Source: Smittia aterrima | Lineage: Eukaryota; Arthropoda; Insecta; Diptera; Chironomidae | Length of the DNA: 64,000 nucleotides | Assembly: GCA_033063855.1 (NCBI GenBank) | Contig: CP093831.1 | Coordinates: 17,980,001 to 18,044,000 of the forward strand | Direction of reading: 5' to 3' | Part shown: positions 27,394 to 38,468 of the stretch, piece after piece | Position numbering within the stretch: position 1 is the first letter of the stretch | Layout of the letters: each line of letters starts with the position of its first letter | Translations under genes and position numbers: made by a program | Notes under the pieces: generated by a model | What the model was told of the DNA's origin: nothing | The model's database searches: none | What the model saw: the letters and a program-made list of their open reading frames with translations, nothing else

Positions 27394-29378
27394 TCGCTCA
27401 ATGTTGTACCACAATTGCTTTGGTTTCATTACGTTATCTGAATTCTTTTAAGACTGAAAAATAAAGGAAAATGATATTTTTTGCATAATTTTGTTGTTTG
27501 TACGTTAAATGAACTCCCTCGAACGTGAATATGTGTAGTCGACAGAGGAAATTTCTACGGTGACGAAGAATTTTTTTAGGAAGCTTAGAGGGGAAAGCAT
27601 TTTTCCTAAACGGTTTGAAAACTATTTTGAGAGGAAAAAGCAATTTAGAAACATGCGTTGGTGTTTAGAAGCGGTCGCCCTAAGCAATCATTGTGCCATG
27701 AGACCCAAGCTGACAAGCCATGAACGAACGAATTTCCCTTATGCAGAAAACATCGTCAGAAAGATTAGTGTCCATTAGTACTGAGGAGAACATGAGGATA
27801 GTTCTCCATAAGCTTTTGTAATGTTTATGTTGACGCTCTAATACTCACGCTGACAATTCATGTAACATCCGTTTCCGGGCCGACCTTCAATTAGAACTGT
27901 AAGCCACACTCGTCATCAGTGAGTTACTAATCTCGTTGCTGTTCGACACCATTGGTGTTGCTAGATTTGATGGAGCATCTGACTTCATTTCTCTTATGCT
28001 TCACAGCAAACTTCGGAAATTAAGTTCACGCGCCAATACCCACATCTAGTACACATTAAATTCAAACGCAGCAGAGAAAGGATTTTGCTGAAGTTTGTAA
28101 TGGAATTTCTCAAATTATTTCAGAATCCACAAAATTTATTGAAACAGATGAGACTCTTGAATAAACGAATCTCGGAGATTGGACTTCTCTTTACATTAAA
28201 GTTTCTCAGAATGTGATGATGATAAGAAATGTAAGCAGTACTTACTCTCTAGGTTTTAAAGCTTGTTTCGCTGTGGGAAAAGATTTCGTGGGTAGAAACC
28301 GCTTGAGCGCGTAAACGTGACAATGAAGATAAGATTTATAAACAGTCGTGCAATGACGTGCCCCTGAATTCTGATGAGAAGTAATATTCACAAGAAAATC
28401 TCCAAGGAATTTTTTCAAACATTGATAACAGGAAGCTATCGCGTTGGTGTCAACTCGGCAACAAATTCTTAAAGATTTCTAAGAAATTTATTTTGATTCG
28501 CTTATAACTTTTATAATTATTTCTCTAAGAAAAAACTTGACAATTGAAAAAAGCTTTTTAACAACTCTGGTCTCGACCAAAACAAATTTGTTTTGCCATG
28601 ACAAACGGAGTCACAAGTAACAGACTTTATGATTCACTCAGGGACTTCACCGAGTGATATTATTGAGAGTGAACAAACATCTTTCAATTTAGAAAACATA
28701 TTTTCTCCATAAGCTTCGTCTAAAGTTTAAACCACAGACAGACTGTTTTTATAGAAATGAGTTTAACTGAAAAATATTTACGCAGTTCCCACTGACGACA
28801 GATGATATGGATCTACGCGTTTGCTTTCTTCAAACTGCTCGATTGGGATTCGATCGATTTATTTTATTGTAGGCGTTGTGCTTGCAAAAATAACTGAAGG
28901 CTTCTCAAAAAGTTTCGCATAATTAATTCATTATAATTATTGAATTTATTTTTCCCAATTATTTGAGAAAAACAAAATCAACTCAAACATCCAATGAAAT
29001 GTAATAAATCAAACAGCTGCCCAGGTTTCCGTACACAATAACAGACTTCAAGTATCAAGTTTTCATAAATATTCAGCGCAGAGTAGACTGAATAAAAAAT
29101 TAATCTTATTCAATGGGTACAACAAGTCGCTACTTTAAAGTCAAGAGGCGCCATTTAATTTAAATTCTGTTCCATAGGAGCTTTGTAAATTCAAGTAAAT
29201 TAATTTGGTCATCGCTCCATGCTAAACCAATATTTGATTAAAACAGTTGCAGCTTCGTTCTGAACCCGGACCCAACTTCATTATGCTTCATATTAAACAA
29301 AAATGTCACTCATATTCCTTCAGTTTACATAATAATTCTGTTTGCTTCATCATTCGAAATAATTAAATCCAATATTGT
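27394..29378. other. Intergenic, dpr 3' flank to CAP gene 1
   Basis: This includes the dpr 3' untranslated region; an AATAAA lies near 27458. The rest is AT-rich with no reading frame worth calling. The last 60 bases belong to the duplicated 3' flank shared with the second CAP gene. Confidence 0.55.
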
Positions 29379-30314
29379 TCATGATTGAACGTTTGGATTG
29401 ATTGGTTCTGTGGTTTTGCAAAGTCCTTTGTACTTGGTGTCAGCTCCTTTTGTGCAAGAAGAGGCCACCGGACCAGATTTATAAACAGGCCAACCAACAA
29501 TATTGGTCGAAGCGTAATTGCAAGCAACGAGATATGCATTCCACCATCCTCCCCCATTTTGGTAACGATAGGTGGACATTGCGCAGCCTATTTCATTCGA
29601 TCTATCAGTGACCAAGGCTGTGAAATGCCCAATGACCCTGAAATCATAAAAATAGAACAAATCTTTTGTATCAAAAACTTGGCAGCATTACTTTCCGCCA
29701 GATGAAGTTCCTTCCTTGTTGATTATATTATCCATGTTTGCGTATTTCTCCTCATTGAACCACATTGCTAATGACCCATTTATGACTTTTTCAATCGTAT
29801 ATGTTCCCGTTGTTGCCATAAACGCCAAATTTTGCCCGGAATATTTTAAATTTTCTGTGAATAAATATTATTAATAATAAGTAAAGTTTTACTGTTTATA
29901 ACTAACCAGTGTTATGACAAGAGTCATGTGCCATGTTACATTTCTTCGTATTTAACTCAGCAAAAGTCGTCAGTTGACTGTTCCAAGTTACTTGAGCCAT
30001 TTTAGCTGCAGTTTTGAATTGAGGAAGTTGTCCTAGAGCAACTTTATTTCTGTAGATATTGTGCAAGTCAAGAAAATATTGAATTTGAGCATCAGTCAAT
30101 TTCACTTGTACAGGAGAAATGCATGATGAGCTCCACGACTAAACGAAAACGAAATAAAATGAGTTATAAAAAAATATTTTTGTAAACTTACTCCATCGTT
30201 ATTACAAGCGATGTGCGAGTTAGTTGCACAGGAAGTTAGTGTACACCAATCAACCGCTTCAACAGAAACAAATGTCACAAGACTTAAAAACTTTAGAAAA
30301 TAAACGAACTTCAT
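29379..30314 (-). CDS. Secreted CAP-superfamily protein, antigen-5-like (CAP gene 1)
   Basis: Four exons on the minus strand (30314-30192, 30138-29907, 29854-29692, 29637-29379) give 258 residues, the usual length of insect antigen-5-related proteins. Residues 1-20 form a signal peptide. The mature protein starts with the cysteine-rich segment VDWCTLTSC..HIACNNDG. The CAP domain follows, with LDLHNIYRNKVALG, the variant motif GHFTALVTDRSNEIGCAMS, then YLVACNYAS and a cysteine-rich end with PVYKSG and GLC. Proteins of this family are secreted, often from salivary gland, gut or fat body, and most insect members have unknown function. The usual GHFTQ.VW core is altered here. It is a tandem duplicate of the gene at 31108-32102; the duplication also covers at least 60 bases of 3' flank and about 180 bases of 5' flank. 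Confidence 0.9.
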
Positions 30315-31107
30315 TTTAGTTGAATCTTCAATGTCAGAATTGCAACTGATATCAACTTGAGAGCGTCGAGACAATTTATTCAATTCTGTTGAACTGTGCT
30401 CTAAGAAAATCTCCTCGCAGAAGTCAAAACAACTGCGATAATCAGGTGTGATAAGATAGGAAATTGAAACGCAGCTGCTCTAATGATTCATTCTGAGAAT
30501 GGCTTTGTTGAATGTTGACAAACAAATGAGAAAATGATTTACTCAACTCGTTCACTTTTTTACTAGAGCAAGCTACATCACCTGATTTTTGTTTCTTCCG
30601 AAACATTGATTTTTTTTATTTATTCCTTCATTTTGAATTCTAGTCTGATCGCGGAAAGAACGAAATGTAATTTTTATTCAATTTAAGTGTTAGAAGATCT
30701 GGTTTCTGTTGAACCAGATTTTAATTGTTTTGTATTTATAATTTAGGACAGAAAGAGCATCAATCTTAATTTCTAAAATCCTTTGCTTATCTGAATTACG
30801 CATAAATGCATTAGAGCGGCGCAGCTGTTAGTTCCATTTATCCACGATGTGACCACTCAGGAATCTTAGTTGTGGAAGCTTCAAAGTTGAACCACCATTG
30901 ATTCTTTTGATCTATGATTCAGATTAGACTCTAATCATTAGAGTCGTTTTCTCAAAGGAATAAAAGTATCTAAATGAATTTTTATGCATTTTTGAAACAA
31001 ACATGACTTGTTAACTTTCAAGTTAAAGAAAATTTTATTCATCCTCCTTCACTTTACATGATTACTCTGTTTGCTTCATCATTGTCAATAACTAAATTGA
31101 ACATTGT
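30315..31107. other. Intergenic between the two tandem CAP genes
   Basis: The left part is the 5' flank of CAP gene 1, similar to the flank of CAP gene 2 up to about 30500. The right end, from about 31045, is the 3' flank of CAP gene 2. No gene was recognised between them. Confidence 0.6.
30437..30454 (-). promoter_or_regulatory. Paired GATA motifs upstream of CAP gene 1
   Basis: Two GATAA cores (30437-30441 and 30450-30454) lie about 125-140 bases upstream of the start codon. The same pair, same spacing, is kept before CAP gene 2. GATA factors drive fat-body and gut expression in flies, so a role is plausible but inferred. Confidence 0.35.
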
Positions 31108-32102
31108 TTACGATTGAACGTTTGGGTCGATTGGTTCTGCGGTTTTGCAAAGTCCTTTGTATTTGGTGTCAGCTCCTTTTGTGCAAGAAGAGGCTACCGG
31201 ACCAGATTTATAAACAGGCCAATCACTCATGATAGTCGAAGCGTAATTGCAAGCAACGAGATATGCGCTCCACCAGACTCCCTCTTTTTTCCCTGGGTAA
31301 CGATAGGTTGACATTGCGCAGCCTATTTCATTCGATCTATCAGTGACCAAGGTCATGAAATGCCCAATGACCCTGAAATCATAAAAATAGAACAAATCTC
31401 TTGTATCATAAGCTTGGCAGCATTACTTTCCGCCTGATGAAGTTCCTTTCTTGTTAATCATATTAGCCATGTTTGCGAATTTCTCCTCTTCGAACCACAA
31501 CGATAACGACCCGTTTATAACTTTCTCAATCGTGTATGTTCCCGTTGTTGCCATTACTGCTAAGTTTTGCCCGGAATAATTCAAAGTTTCTGTAAATAAA
31601 TTATTAGTGATAATTGAAGTTTTACTGTTTATAACTAACCAGTGTTATGACAAGAGTCATGTTCCTGCAAACAAATATTTCAATTGAAAATACTCAGCTT
31701 CTAAATTTGAGTCTTACCATATAACATTTCTTTGTGTTCAACTCAGCAAAAGTCGTCAATTGACTGTTCCAAGTTACTTGAGCCATTTTGGCCGCAGTTT
31801 CGAATGGAGGAACTTGTCCTAGGGCAACTTTATTTCTGTAGATGTTGTGTAAGTCTAGAAAATATTGCATTTGAGCATCGGTCAATTTCACTTGTACAGG
31901 GGAAATGCAAGTAGAGTTCCACGCCTAAACAAAAATTGATTAAAATTGAATTTAAAAAATAATTTTCTCATGAACTTACTCCATCGTTATTACAAGCGAT
32001 GTGCCTGTTAAGCGGACAAGTTGGTAGTGTACACCAATCAACGGCTTCAACCGAAACAATTGCTAAAAGACTTAGAAACTTTGAAAAGTGAACGAACTTC
32101 AT
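31108..32102 (-). CDS. Secreted CAP-superfamily protein, antigen-5-like (CAP gene 2)
   Basis: Five exons (32102-31980, 31924-31718, 31664-31640, 31589-31427, 31372-31108) give 260 residues. It closely resembles CAP gene 1: signal peptide MKFVHFSKFLSLLAIVSVEA, an N-terminal WCTLPTC.HIACNNDG segment, LDLHNIYRNKVALG, and the variant GHFMTLVTDRSNEIGC. It differs by an extra 53-base intron (31665-31717) that splits what is one exon in CAP gene 1, between the CYM and EHDSC residues; the tiny exon 31664-31640 is 25 bases. Without removing that intron the frame runs into stop codons, so the intron is needed. Function is as for CAP gene 1: secreted, molecular role unknown. Confidence 0.88.
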
Positions 32103-32216
32103 TTTAGTTGAATATTCAACGTCAGAATTTCAAATGATATCAACTCGAGAGTGTAGAGTCAATTTATTCAATTCTATGCTCTTACAAAATCTCCTCGCAG
32201 AAAACAAAACAACTGC

Positions 32217-32234
32217 GATAATCAAGTGTGATAA
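32217..32234 (-). promoter_or_regulatory. Paired GATA motifs upstream of CAP gene 2
   Basis: GATAA cores at 32217-32221 and 32230-32234 match the pair in front of CAP gene 1 in spacing and orientation. They lie within the duplicated 5' flank, so conservation may simply reflect recent duplication. Confidence 0.33.
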
Positions 32235-32879
32235 GAGAAACTTCCCGCTGACAATCGATGTTTTTTCTAGCCAGGGAATTGGAACGAAGCTGCTGTGATG
32301 ATTCTGAACTCAGCACGATTCATGTCGCCTGTGACACTTCTCCAGCAAAGAACGTGAACTGGCAAAATGTCAAAACAGAAAATACAATTAAAGAAATGGA
32401 AAATGTGAAATCCCTGGAAGTAAAACTATTTTGTTCGATTCGTCAATACGTGATCGAGGACAAAGCATTACAACATGTTCGATTTGAAGGCGATTACCTT
32501 CATGGAAATTTTTCTCGTCATGAATGCAAAGCCTCTGAAAGCTTTGTGATTTTTAGGCGGAACAAAGACACAAAATTTATGAAAAATGAATGAGGAAAGC
32601 ACTCAAATTGAATCCTTCGTATTATTGATTCAAATTTTTTTACGACTTTGATTTTTCTTACAATTCTGAAATGTCCTTATAAAGATATCATTTTCTACTT
32701 TTTCGTTTTTCTGAAAAGCTTAAATATGGGTTTTAAATGGTTTTCTCGTTCTCTTTGTTGATGAAGTTCTTTTGAGACAAGTTTTCTTTCCTTGGTCGAT
32801 GCACTGAAAGTAATTATTGTCAGCAACTTGCTATAATGTCTGATTGAGGATTTTGATACTTTAAGAAAAGTATCGAAAT
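32235..32879. other. Intergenic, CAP gene 2 flank to hydroxylase relic
   Basis: A 111-codon open frame at 32258-32593 on the plus strand has no recognisable domain. It overlaps the duplicated CAP 5' flank and is not kept open in the other copy, so it is treated as chance. Confidence 0.5.
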
Positions 32880-33215
32880 AAATTTAATTTGGGACTCGTT
32901 GTGATGTGAATTGTGTACGAGTTTGGACTTTCATTATTCACTGCTTCAGCATAATCGATTGGTCTGCAAATATATTCATAAAGTTCATGAATGGACAGCT
33001 TCAGCTTCTGTTATGGAAATCATCGCTAACCCCTATCGTAAGTCAATTTATTTTGAGCCTTGAATTATAGTGTCAACGTTCAATAATATTACACATCATA
33101 CGCAAATTTAGCCTCTCGTAACATTTTGTAAATTGATCAGCTGTGGATGATATGATAACATTGGTCTTTCTCTCAATGTCCACAGTTCAGCGATTATCGT
33201 CTCTCAAAGGGAAAT
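32880..33215 (+). pseudogene. Decayed fragment of a fatty acid hydroxylase (FAH9-like)
   Basis: This stretch matches FAH9 from about 50420 to 50790. It is closest over TTGTGTACGAGTTTGGA, over AAATATATTCA.AAAGT.CATGAATGGAC, and over the splice donor with the start of the intron (GTAAGTCAATTTATTTTGAG). Weaker similarity goes on into the next FAH9 exon, up to a CACAGTTC.GCGA.TATC-like block. The histidine boxes are broken: the first His box is lost and the second reads HKVHE with one His missing. Because intron sequence is present, it came by DNA duplication and not by a copied mRNA. It lies about 17 kb from FAH9, beyond Ttd14, and cannot encode a working enzyme. Confidence 0.8.
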
Positions 33216-34173
33216 AAAGAAGTTATTGCGAACAATAACAAAGACTTTGTACTCCCTAAGTCACAAAACGCTTTTTTCCCTTGAGACGACGAATGGAAAA
33301 TTTTCAGAAAAAACTTTAACAACAACACAAAGACAACGAAATAATCTTCTATGAACAGAACGAATAAATAACTACGACAACATAAATTCATGAGTAAAGT
33401 AACACGAGCGTGAATTAATTAGTAGACGATTACCTGGAAATTCTTTCATTAAATTTCAAGAAGCTTCTTAAATTTTTTTAAATGGAGCATAACAATTTCA
33501 TTAAAAAGCAAATGCGGAAAGCCTTCATAGCTTTGTAATACTTCAATCTCTTGATTCCTGCTTTTTACGATTCCTAAATTACGCTCTACGGTGCGATATC
33601 AAAACAAATGTTCTACTTTTTTCCCCGAGTATGAACCTGAAAAAAGTTACACGTGCTCTTCACATATTTGAACAGTTGTCAACCCGTCATCACCTTCAGT
33701 TTCGTTGATAAATGTTTATTATCAAACTGGAATACCAATTCTCGCGAGCGCGGTTATAAATTCAGCTGCGTCAAGACTCACAGGGAAATGGTTACACCGC
33801 CTTTTCTAAAAATATAAATTCGAGAAACTTACACGATAAGAAGGAACAGGATGCGTTGAGAATATTTTCGTTTTCTCTTTTTCACTTCATCAGCTGCGCC
33901 ATTAAAATTCTTGCTCCCCAATGCTAATGCTTGCTCCATATGTGCGTAAAATTTGCTTTAAGGGGAAAGTTGAATGGATAGGAAGCCGCGCTAAATGCTC
34001 GCATGATGAATGCGCGCTCTTACGGGCCATTTATCTTAATTAAATTTGGTAAGAAAACAAATTTTTCATCTCTTCGTCTGGGAAATTATTTCAACATTAA
34101 AATGGAAATTCTGAATGTGAAAGCCAATTTCGTTAAAAAAGAACAGAATTGCGTGGATGTGTCTGCGTGTCTG
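33216..34173. other. Intergenic, hydroxylase relic to Ttd14 3' end
   Basis: AT-rich sequence with only short unrecognised frames. The right end should hold the 3' untranslated region of the minus-strand Ttd14 gene. Confidence 0.5.
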
Positions 34174-35385
34174 TCAAGAATTCACGTCGTCATCTTTTTT
34201 TGATAGGTTGAACATTGTGAAGTTGGAGTCTCCAGTTACATTCGTCAAATTGTTTATGAAGCTTGGCAAAATAATCTTGAGTTGTTCGCCTTCGAGAGAA
34301 GTGTAAGTTTCAAGCAATATGAGACCGCGACAGCGTGGATGGCAAGGCTCTTGAAAGATGTCCATTTGAAAATATTGATTATTCACAAGAAAGCAACGTC
34401 GTTTCGTTAGAATTGCGAAGTGAGCGTTGTCTTTCATCGAGAGCATGTTGAAGTAGTCACGACTTGTGAGTTGCTTCTTCAGCTCAATTGATTGTCCATG
34501 ACAATTCGGATGAGATGTAATAAGAATGTAACTGAAGCAATAAAATATTCTTTAATCAAAAAGTCTAGACAAAATACTTGTTTACCTCCAGTGTCCATTT
34601 GATCCTCTTTTTCGCAATCGACAGTGAACGTCTCTAGTGGACTTCAGATAATAATTGAAAACATAAAATTCTTGGAACGGCGGGAACAGATTGTCTGAAC
34701 ACAATGAACCAGAGACGAGAAATTTAAGCTTCCTTGACGACCAAGAGAAGCGATCTCCAGTGTCGATGCCAAGTTTTTGACAAACTCGTTCAATTACTCG
34801 ATCGACTTTTGCATCAAATCCTGTTGAGTTGTCGATAAAATCAAAGTAAGGATGTCCGTTCCATGCTGAAGCCAACTTTGCATCGATCTCGCGAGCTTGT
34901 TCGACATCTTCTGAGCGGCAAGTATGGTCTTTAGTCGAGTAGAATTCCGCGGCACCGATAGCGGCCGACATCATGTGAACAACATGATTATAACGATTAT
35001 CTCGCAAATCAATCTCATTCCATCCATTGCTCTTCTTTATCCGCTCCCACACATCAGACTCAATGTAGGCAGAAACGTCCATCACACCCCTATCACAGAT
35101 TATCAAACAGTTTGCTTTCATAGACTTGGCAATATCCGAAAACGTTCTCTCAATACTCATGATAGTCATCAAGAGATTCTTTTGAAAAATCATCTTCTCG
35201 TTGGATGTCAACTGTGAATATTCAACACCGCCTCCCATGAGTATTGTAGCTGCTTCCGGAACTTGATAAACCTTCCATCCGATGTTCTCAAAAAATGAGG
35301 ACAAACGTGCGAGGGAAGTAGTTTTACCACCACATGGTCCGCCTGTGAGTACAATCTTATAAATTTTATAACTTTCTTGTTCCAT
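34174..35385 (-). CDS. Ttd14: Ttd14-like GTP-binding protein with P-loop
   Basis: Two exons (35385-34586 and 34531-34174, 54-base intron) give 385 residues. A P-loop GGPCGGKTT lies at residues 15-23, directly after a short N-terminus, followed by SRLSSFFENIGW-type sequence (SLARLSSFFENIGW) and VPEAATILM. The motif ICDRGVMDVSAY lies near residue 100 and HPYFDFIDNS near 180. This matches TRPL translocation defect protein 14, an NTPase-like protein which in Drosophila photoreceptors binds GTP and a phosphoinositide and is needed for TRP and TRPL channel trafficking. The C-terminal half (residues about 230-385) is the less known domain, with RDYFNMLSMKD and CHPRCRGLILLETY. The Drosophila protein is longer, so additional N-terminal sequence cannot be excluded. 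It is divergent to FAH1 across a 0.66 kb shared flank. Confidence 0.88.
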
Positions 35386-36047
35386 CGTATCGGATTTGTC
35401 GTGTTTAAAATTTTAAATTTAGAACTAAACCAAAGTTTCTTCAATGTTTGCTGAAACATTTTCTTTTTGTTTCAAAAAGAAAATTCTTTAAATCCATTGA
35501 GAGAGATCTATGAGTTGAGTTCGCAGACGAGAATGTTCTTCATTTGTTTAAAAGTTTACCTTGAAACACAAAATTTTATCACATTTGTATCAACGTGTGG
35601 TTTAGAGGTTGAAATAAATTATTGTGCAACATCTGCTTACATGTTCTTAAGCATAAAAGTTCTTCAACTGAAAAGTTAATAAATTTACGAGACGAAGTTT
35701 ACCTTTATTTGCTTATCAGCAAAGCATTTGGGACTTCATCATTTGCTTCATTGTTTCGTGTAACTTGTACAAATACTGGAAAGAGAAGGAGAAACTTCTT
35801 TCGTGTTTTGGGATTGAATGCTGAGGAAGAGAACCCTTTAACGTAAAAACCAAATTAACTTGATTAGCAAAATATCCAACGATGACGTTGTGGAAGTATC
35901 CAACCCAAAGAAACACAAGGAAAAAATTTAAATTTTAAGTTTCGTCCAATGCCGCAAAAACTAGTTTTCGTTGAATATTTTTGTGAACGCCTCAGTTTTA
36001 GATAAATCTTCAAAGAGACAACAAATATCAAACTCCTCGCTAGTCAA
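35386..36047. other. Divergent intergenic region, Ttd14 to FAH1
   Basis: 662 bases between two start codons facing away from each other, so both promoters should lie here. No TATA box is clear. An initiator-like TCAGTT at 35992-35997 lies 51 bases before the FAH1 ATG. Confidence 0.5.
35992..35997 (+). promoter_or_regulatory. Initiator-like TCAGTT before FAH1
   Basis: Matches the arthropod initiator consensus TCAGTY and is placed suitably for a 5' untranslated region of about 50 bases. Similar hexamers precede FAH2, 4, 5, 6 and 8. Confidence 0.35.
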
Positions 36048-37229
36048 ATGGGGAAAAATGAAAGTGCTGAGAGTAATGTAGCTGAGAATAACAAACCTCT
36101 CGAGAACAACGATAAATTTCGTTTAGGAATCATTCCCTGTGATCCGCTTTTTCTTTATATAGCCTTGATCTATGGCATCACAAGGTAATCGAATATGAAA
36201 CTGCTTTAAATGAAAATCTCAACTAAAGTTTTCTAGAGCGATCGAGCTGATATTTCAAACAGAAGGATTTTGGGAGAAATTTTGGATAAGCATCGTTAAC
36301 TTTGCAGGTAAGCATTCTTATAAATTTAAAAGATTTATTCTCACAAAAGTTTGTAATTTTAGATGTTCACGAACATGATTTCATGATTTGGGTGACCTCG
36401 CTTGTCTTTATTTCACTCTACTGGATTTGCGCTCTGGTGTTTCTGGTCCTTGACCGAACGGGGATTTGCAGTAAATATAAAATTCAACCCGGCAAGAACG
36501 AACCAGTGGAAATAAGAAAAGTGCTGTCCGTGAGTGCCGATAATTTATAAAATTGAAGTTTCAAAGATGAAAATAGTTTTCTTCTAGACGCTGTTCACTG
36601 TGCTCTTCAATCAGCTTGTTGTTTCGATCACTTTCAGCTGTGGCGGTTACTGGATGGGAACGATAACCATTGGAGAACCAAAGCTCCGACAAGTTCCAAC
36701 ATTTTGGATTCTAATGAGAGACTTAGTTGCTTCTTACTCCATCTTTGACTTTTCGTTCTACATTCTCCATCGAATCCTTCACTCGAAGCGCTTCTACAAA
36801 CGAATTCACAAGATTCATCATGAATGGAAATCTCCAATTGGTATAGCTTCAATCTACGCGCATCCAACTGAACATTTAATCACGAATATGGGTTCAACGA
36901 TCCTTGGTCCTCTTCTACTAGGATCTGACGTTTGTACGCTGTGGATTTGGCTCGCATGTGTTGCCATCACAACAATCACCGACCATTCGGGTTATCATTT
37001 CCCGTTTCTCAAAAGTCCGGAGTTTCACGATCATCATCACGTCTTCTTCACAGAATGTTACGGAACGTCTGGATTGATGGATTTTATTTTCCGAACAGAC
37101 GTGAAGTTCAGGCAATCGATTCATTTTAAAAGACACAGAGTGTTGATGTCATTAAAGTCTACAGTGCGAGAGCTTTATCCAAAAAAACCTTTAGTGAAGC
37201 AATCTATTGAAGAAACGCTTGTAGAATAA
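36048..37229 (+). CDS. FAH1: FAXDC2-like fatty acid hydroxylase / sterol desaturase family
   Basis: Four exons (36048-36184, 36237-36307, 36363-36529, 36588-37229) give 338 residues. Hydrophobic segments lie near residues 30-45, 75-95, 130-150 and 230-255. The three histidine boxes of the membrane di-iron family are intact: HRILH (about 186-190), HKIHH (199-203) and HDHHH (272-276), with TDHSGYHFPF before the last. C-terminal features are ECYGTSGLMD and RTD. The family oxidises C-H bonds of fatty acyl or sterol substrates at the endoplasmic reticulum using two iron atoms, oxygen and reducing equivalents. The best named match is FAXDC2; the exact substrate is unknown. It is the first gene of the array, and its whole catalytic part is in one exon, lacking three introns found in FAH3. 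Confidence 0.92.
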
Positions 37230-37351
37230 AGTAATTTTTTCACTTACATTCAAGAGTTTAATATTTGTTTTTTGCCGAATTTGTTTTTGAATGTCACGAC
37301 TCCTCGGGCTCTGTGTGAAACTTTTCTCTTCTGCAAATAAAAATACTTCGG

Positions 37352-37363
37352 TCAGTCTCAGTT
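37352..37363 (+). promoter_or_regulatory. Double initiator-like motif before FAH2
   Basis: TCAGTC directly followed by TCAGTT, 71-82 bases before the FAH2 start codon. Both fit the TCAGTY initiator. Confidence 0.35.
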
Positions 37364-37433
37364 GAACCATCGCGCTGTTAGCTTCGAAAGAATACGGGAC
37401 AGAGAGAGATAGAGTAAGAAGACTGACACAATA

Positions 37434-38402
37434 ATGACGTCAGCGGGAATAGAAAAAATATTTTTGATCTTCAATCCACTGATTTTATACATTTTGTTGA
37501 TTCATTTTATAACAAAGTAAGTTTTAATGAAAATTGGTTTATTTGTTTTGATGATATTTATTTGTAGAGGAGCTGAAAAATATTTTGAAATAGAAAATTT
37601 ATGGGAACAGCAATGGAATAAGATCGCAGCAAACTATGGAAGTAACGAGGAAAACTTTGTCGTTTATGCAACGTCTGTGTTTTCCTTTATCGTTTATTGG
37701 AGTGGCAGCTTAATCTTATTTCTTTCAAACTTCATTCCGTTCTTTAAGCGCTACAAGAATCAGCCGAAAAGCAAAATTCATCTTATCAAAACTTTGAAAG
37801 TAAGAGAAAATTGAGGAGCTTTCAGCAATCACAAACTTTCATCATTTCAGGCTGCCTCAGTTGTGATTTTCAACCAAACTTTCATTGCAATTCCCGTTAC
37901 TTTAGTTTCTCATCGCATCGCAAAACATTTCGATTATCACAACAACATCAACGCTGTTAATAGCTTTAGTCAAACAATCACACATGTCTTCATCTTCACG
38001 CTGATTCAAGAAATCTTGTTTTACTACTCTCATCGTATTCTTCATACAAGATTCATTTACAAACACATTCACAAGAAGCACCACGAGTTTACCGCGCCGC
38101 TCTCGATTCTCGCCGCTTACTGTCATCCCTTCGAGCATTTCTTTTCAAATATGCTTCCAATCATTGCGGGGCCAGTTTTGCTGCAAGCTCCTCTCTCCAC
38201 TGTTTGGGTGTATGTTGCTTTGGCGAATACAGCGACGGTTATTGACCACAGTGGTTTTAATTTTCCATGGACGCAAGATACAACAACTCACGACTTACAC
38301 CATGAGAAATTTATCTTCAACTTTGGGGTAACCGGTTGGCTCGATTATCTGCACAACACCTTGTATCATCGTTCACACGTGGCTAAGCTAAAACAACTTT
38401 AA
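37434..38402 (+). CDS. FAH2: fatty acid hydroxylase family, short C-terminus
   Basis: Three exons (37434-37516, 37568-37799, 37851-38402) give 288 residues, about 40-50 fewer than its neighbours. The histidine boxes are HRILH, HKKHH and HDLHH, with IDHSGFNFPW before the third. The end reads TGWLDYLHNTLYHRSHVAKLKQL, then stop, so it lacks the conserved tail of the array after LHNT. This may be a natural shortening; the catalytic boxes are all upstream of it. Introns 2 and 4-6 of the array pattern are missing. Same expected chemistry as FAH1; substrate unknown. Confidence 0.9.
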
Positions 38403-38468
38403 AGTTTTCGAAAGAAAAGTTTCTTTTTTTGTGCCAAGCCTGCAGTCTTTATTCAATATTCGTCGAGG

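Noticed and set aside
32258..32593. 111-codon frame upstream of CAP gene 2
   Set aside because: Overlaps duplicated CAP promoter DNA and is not open in the other copy.
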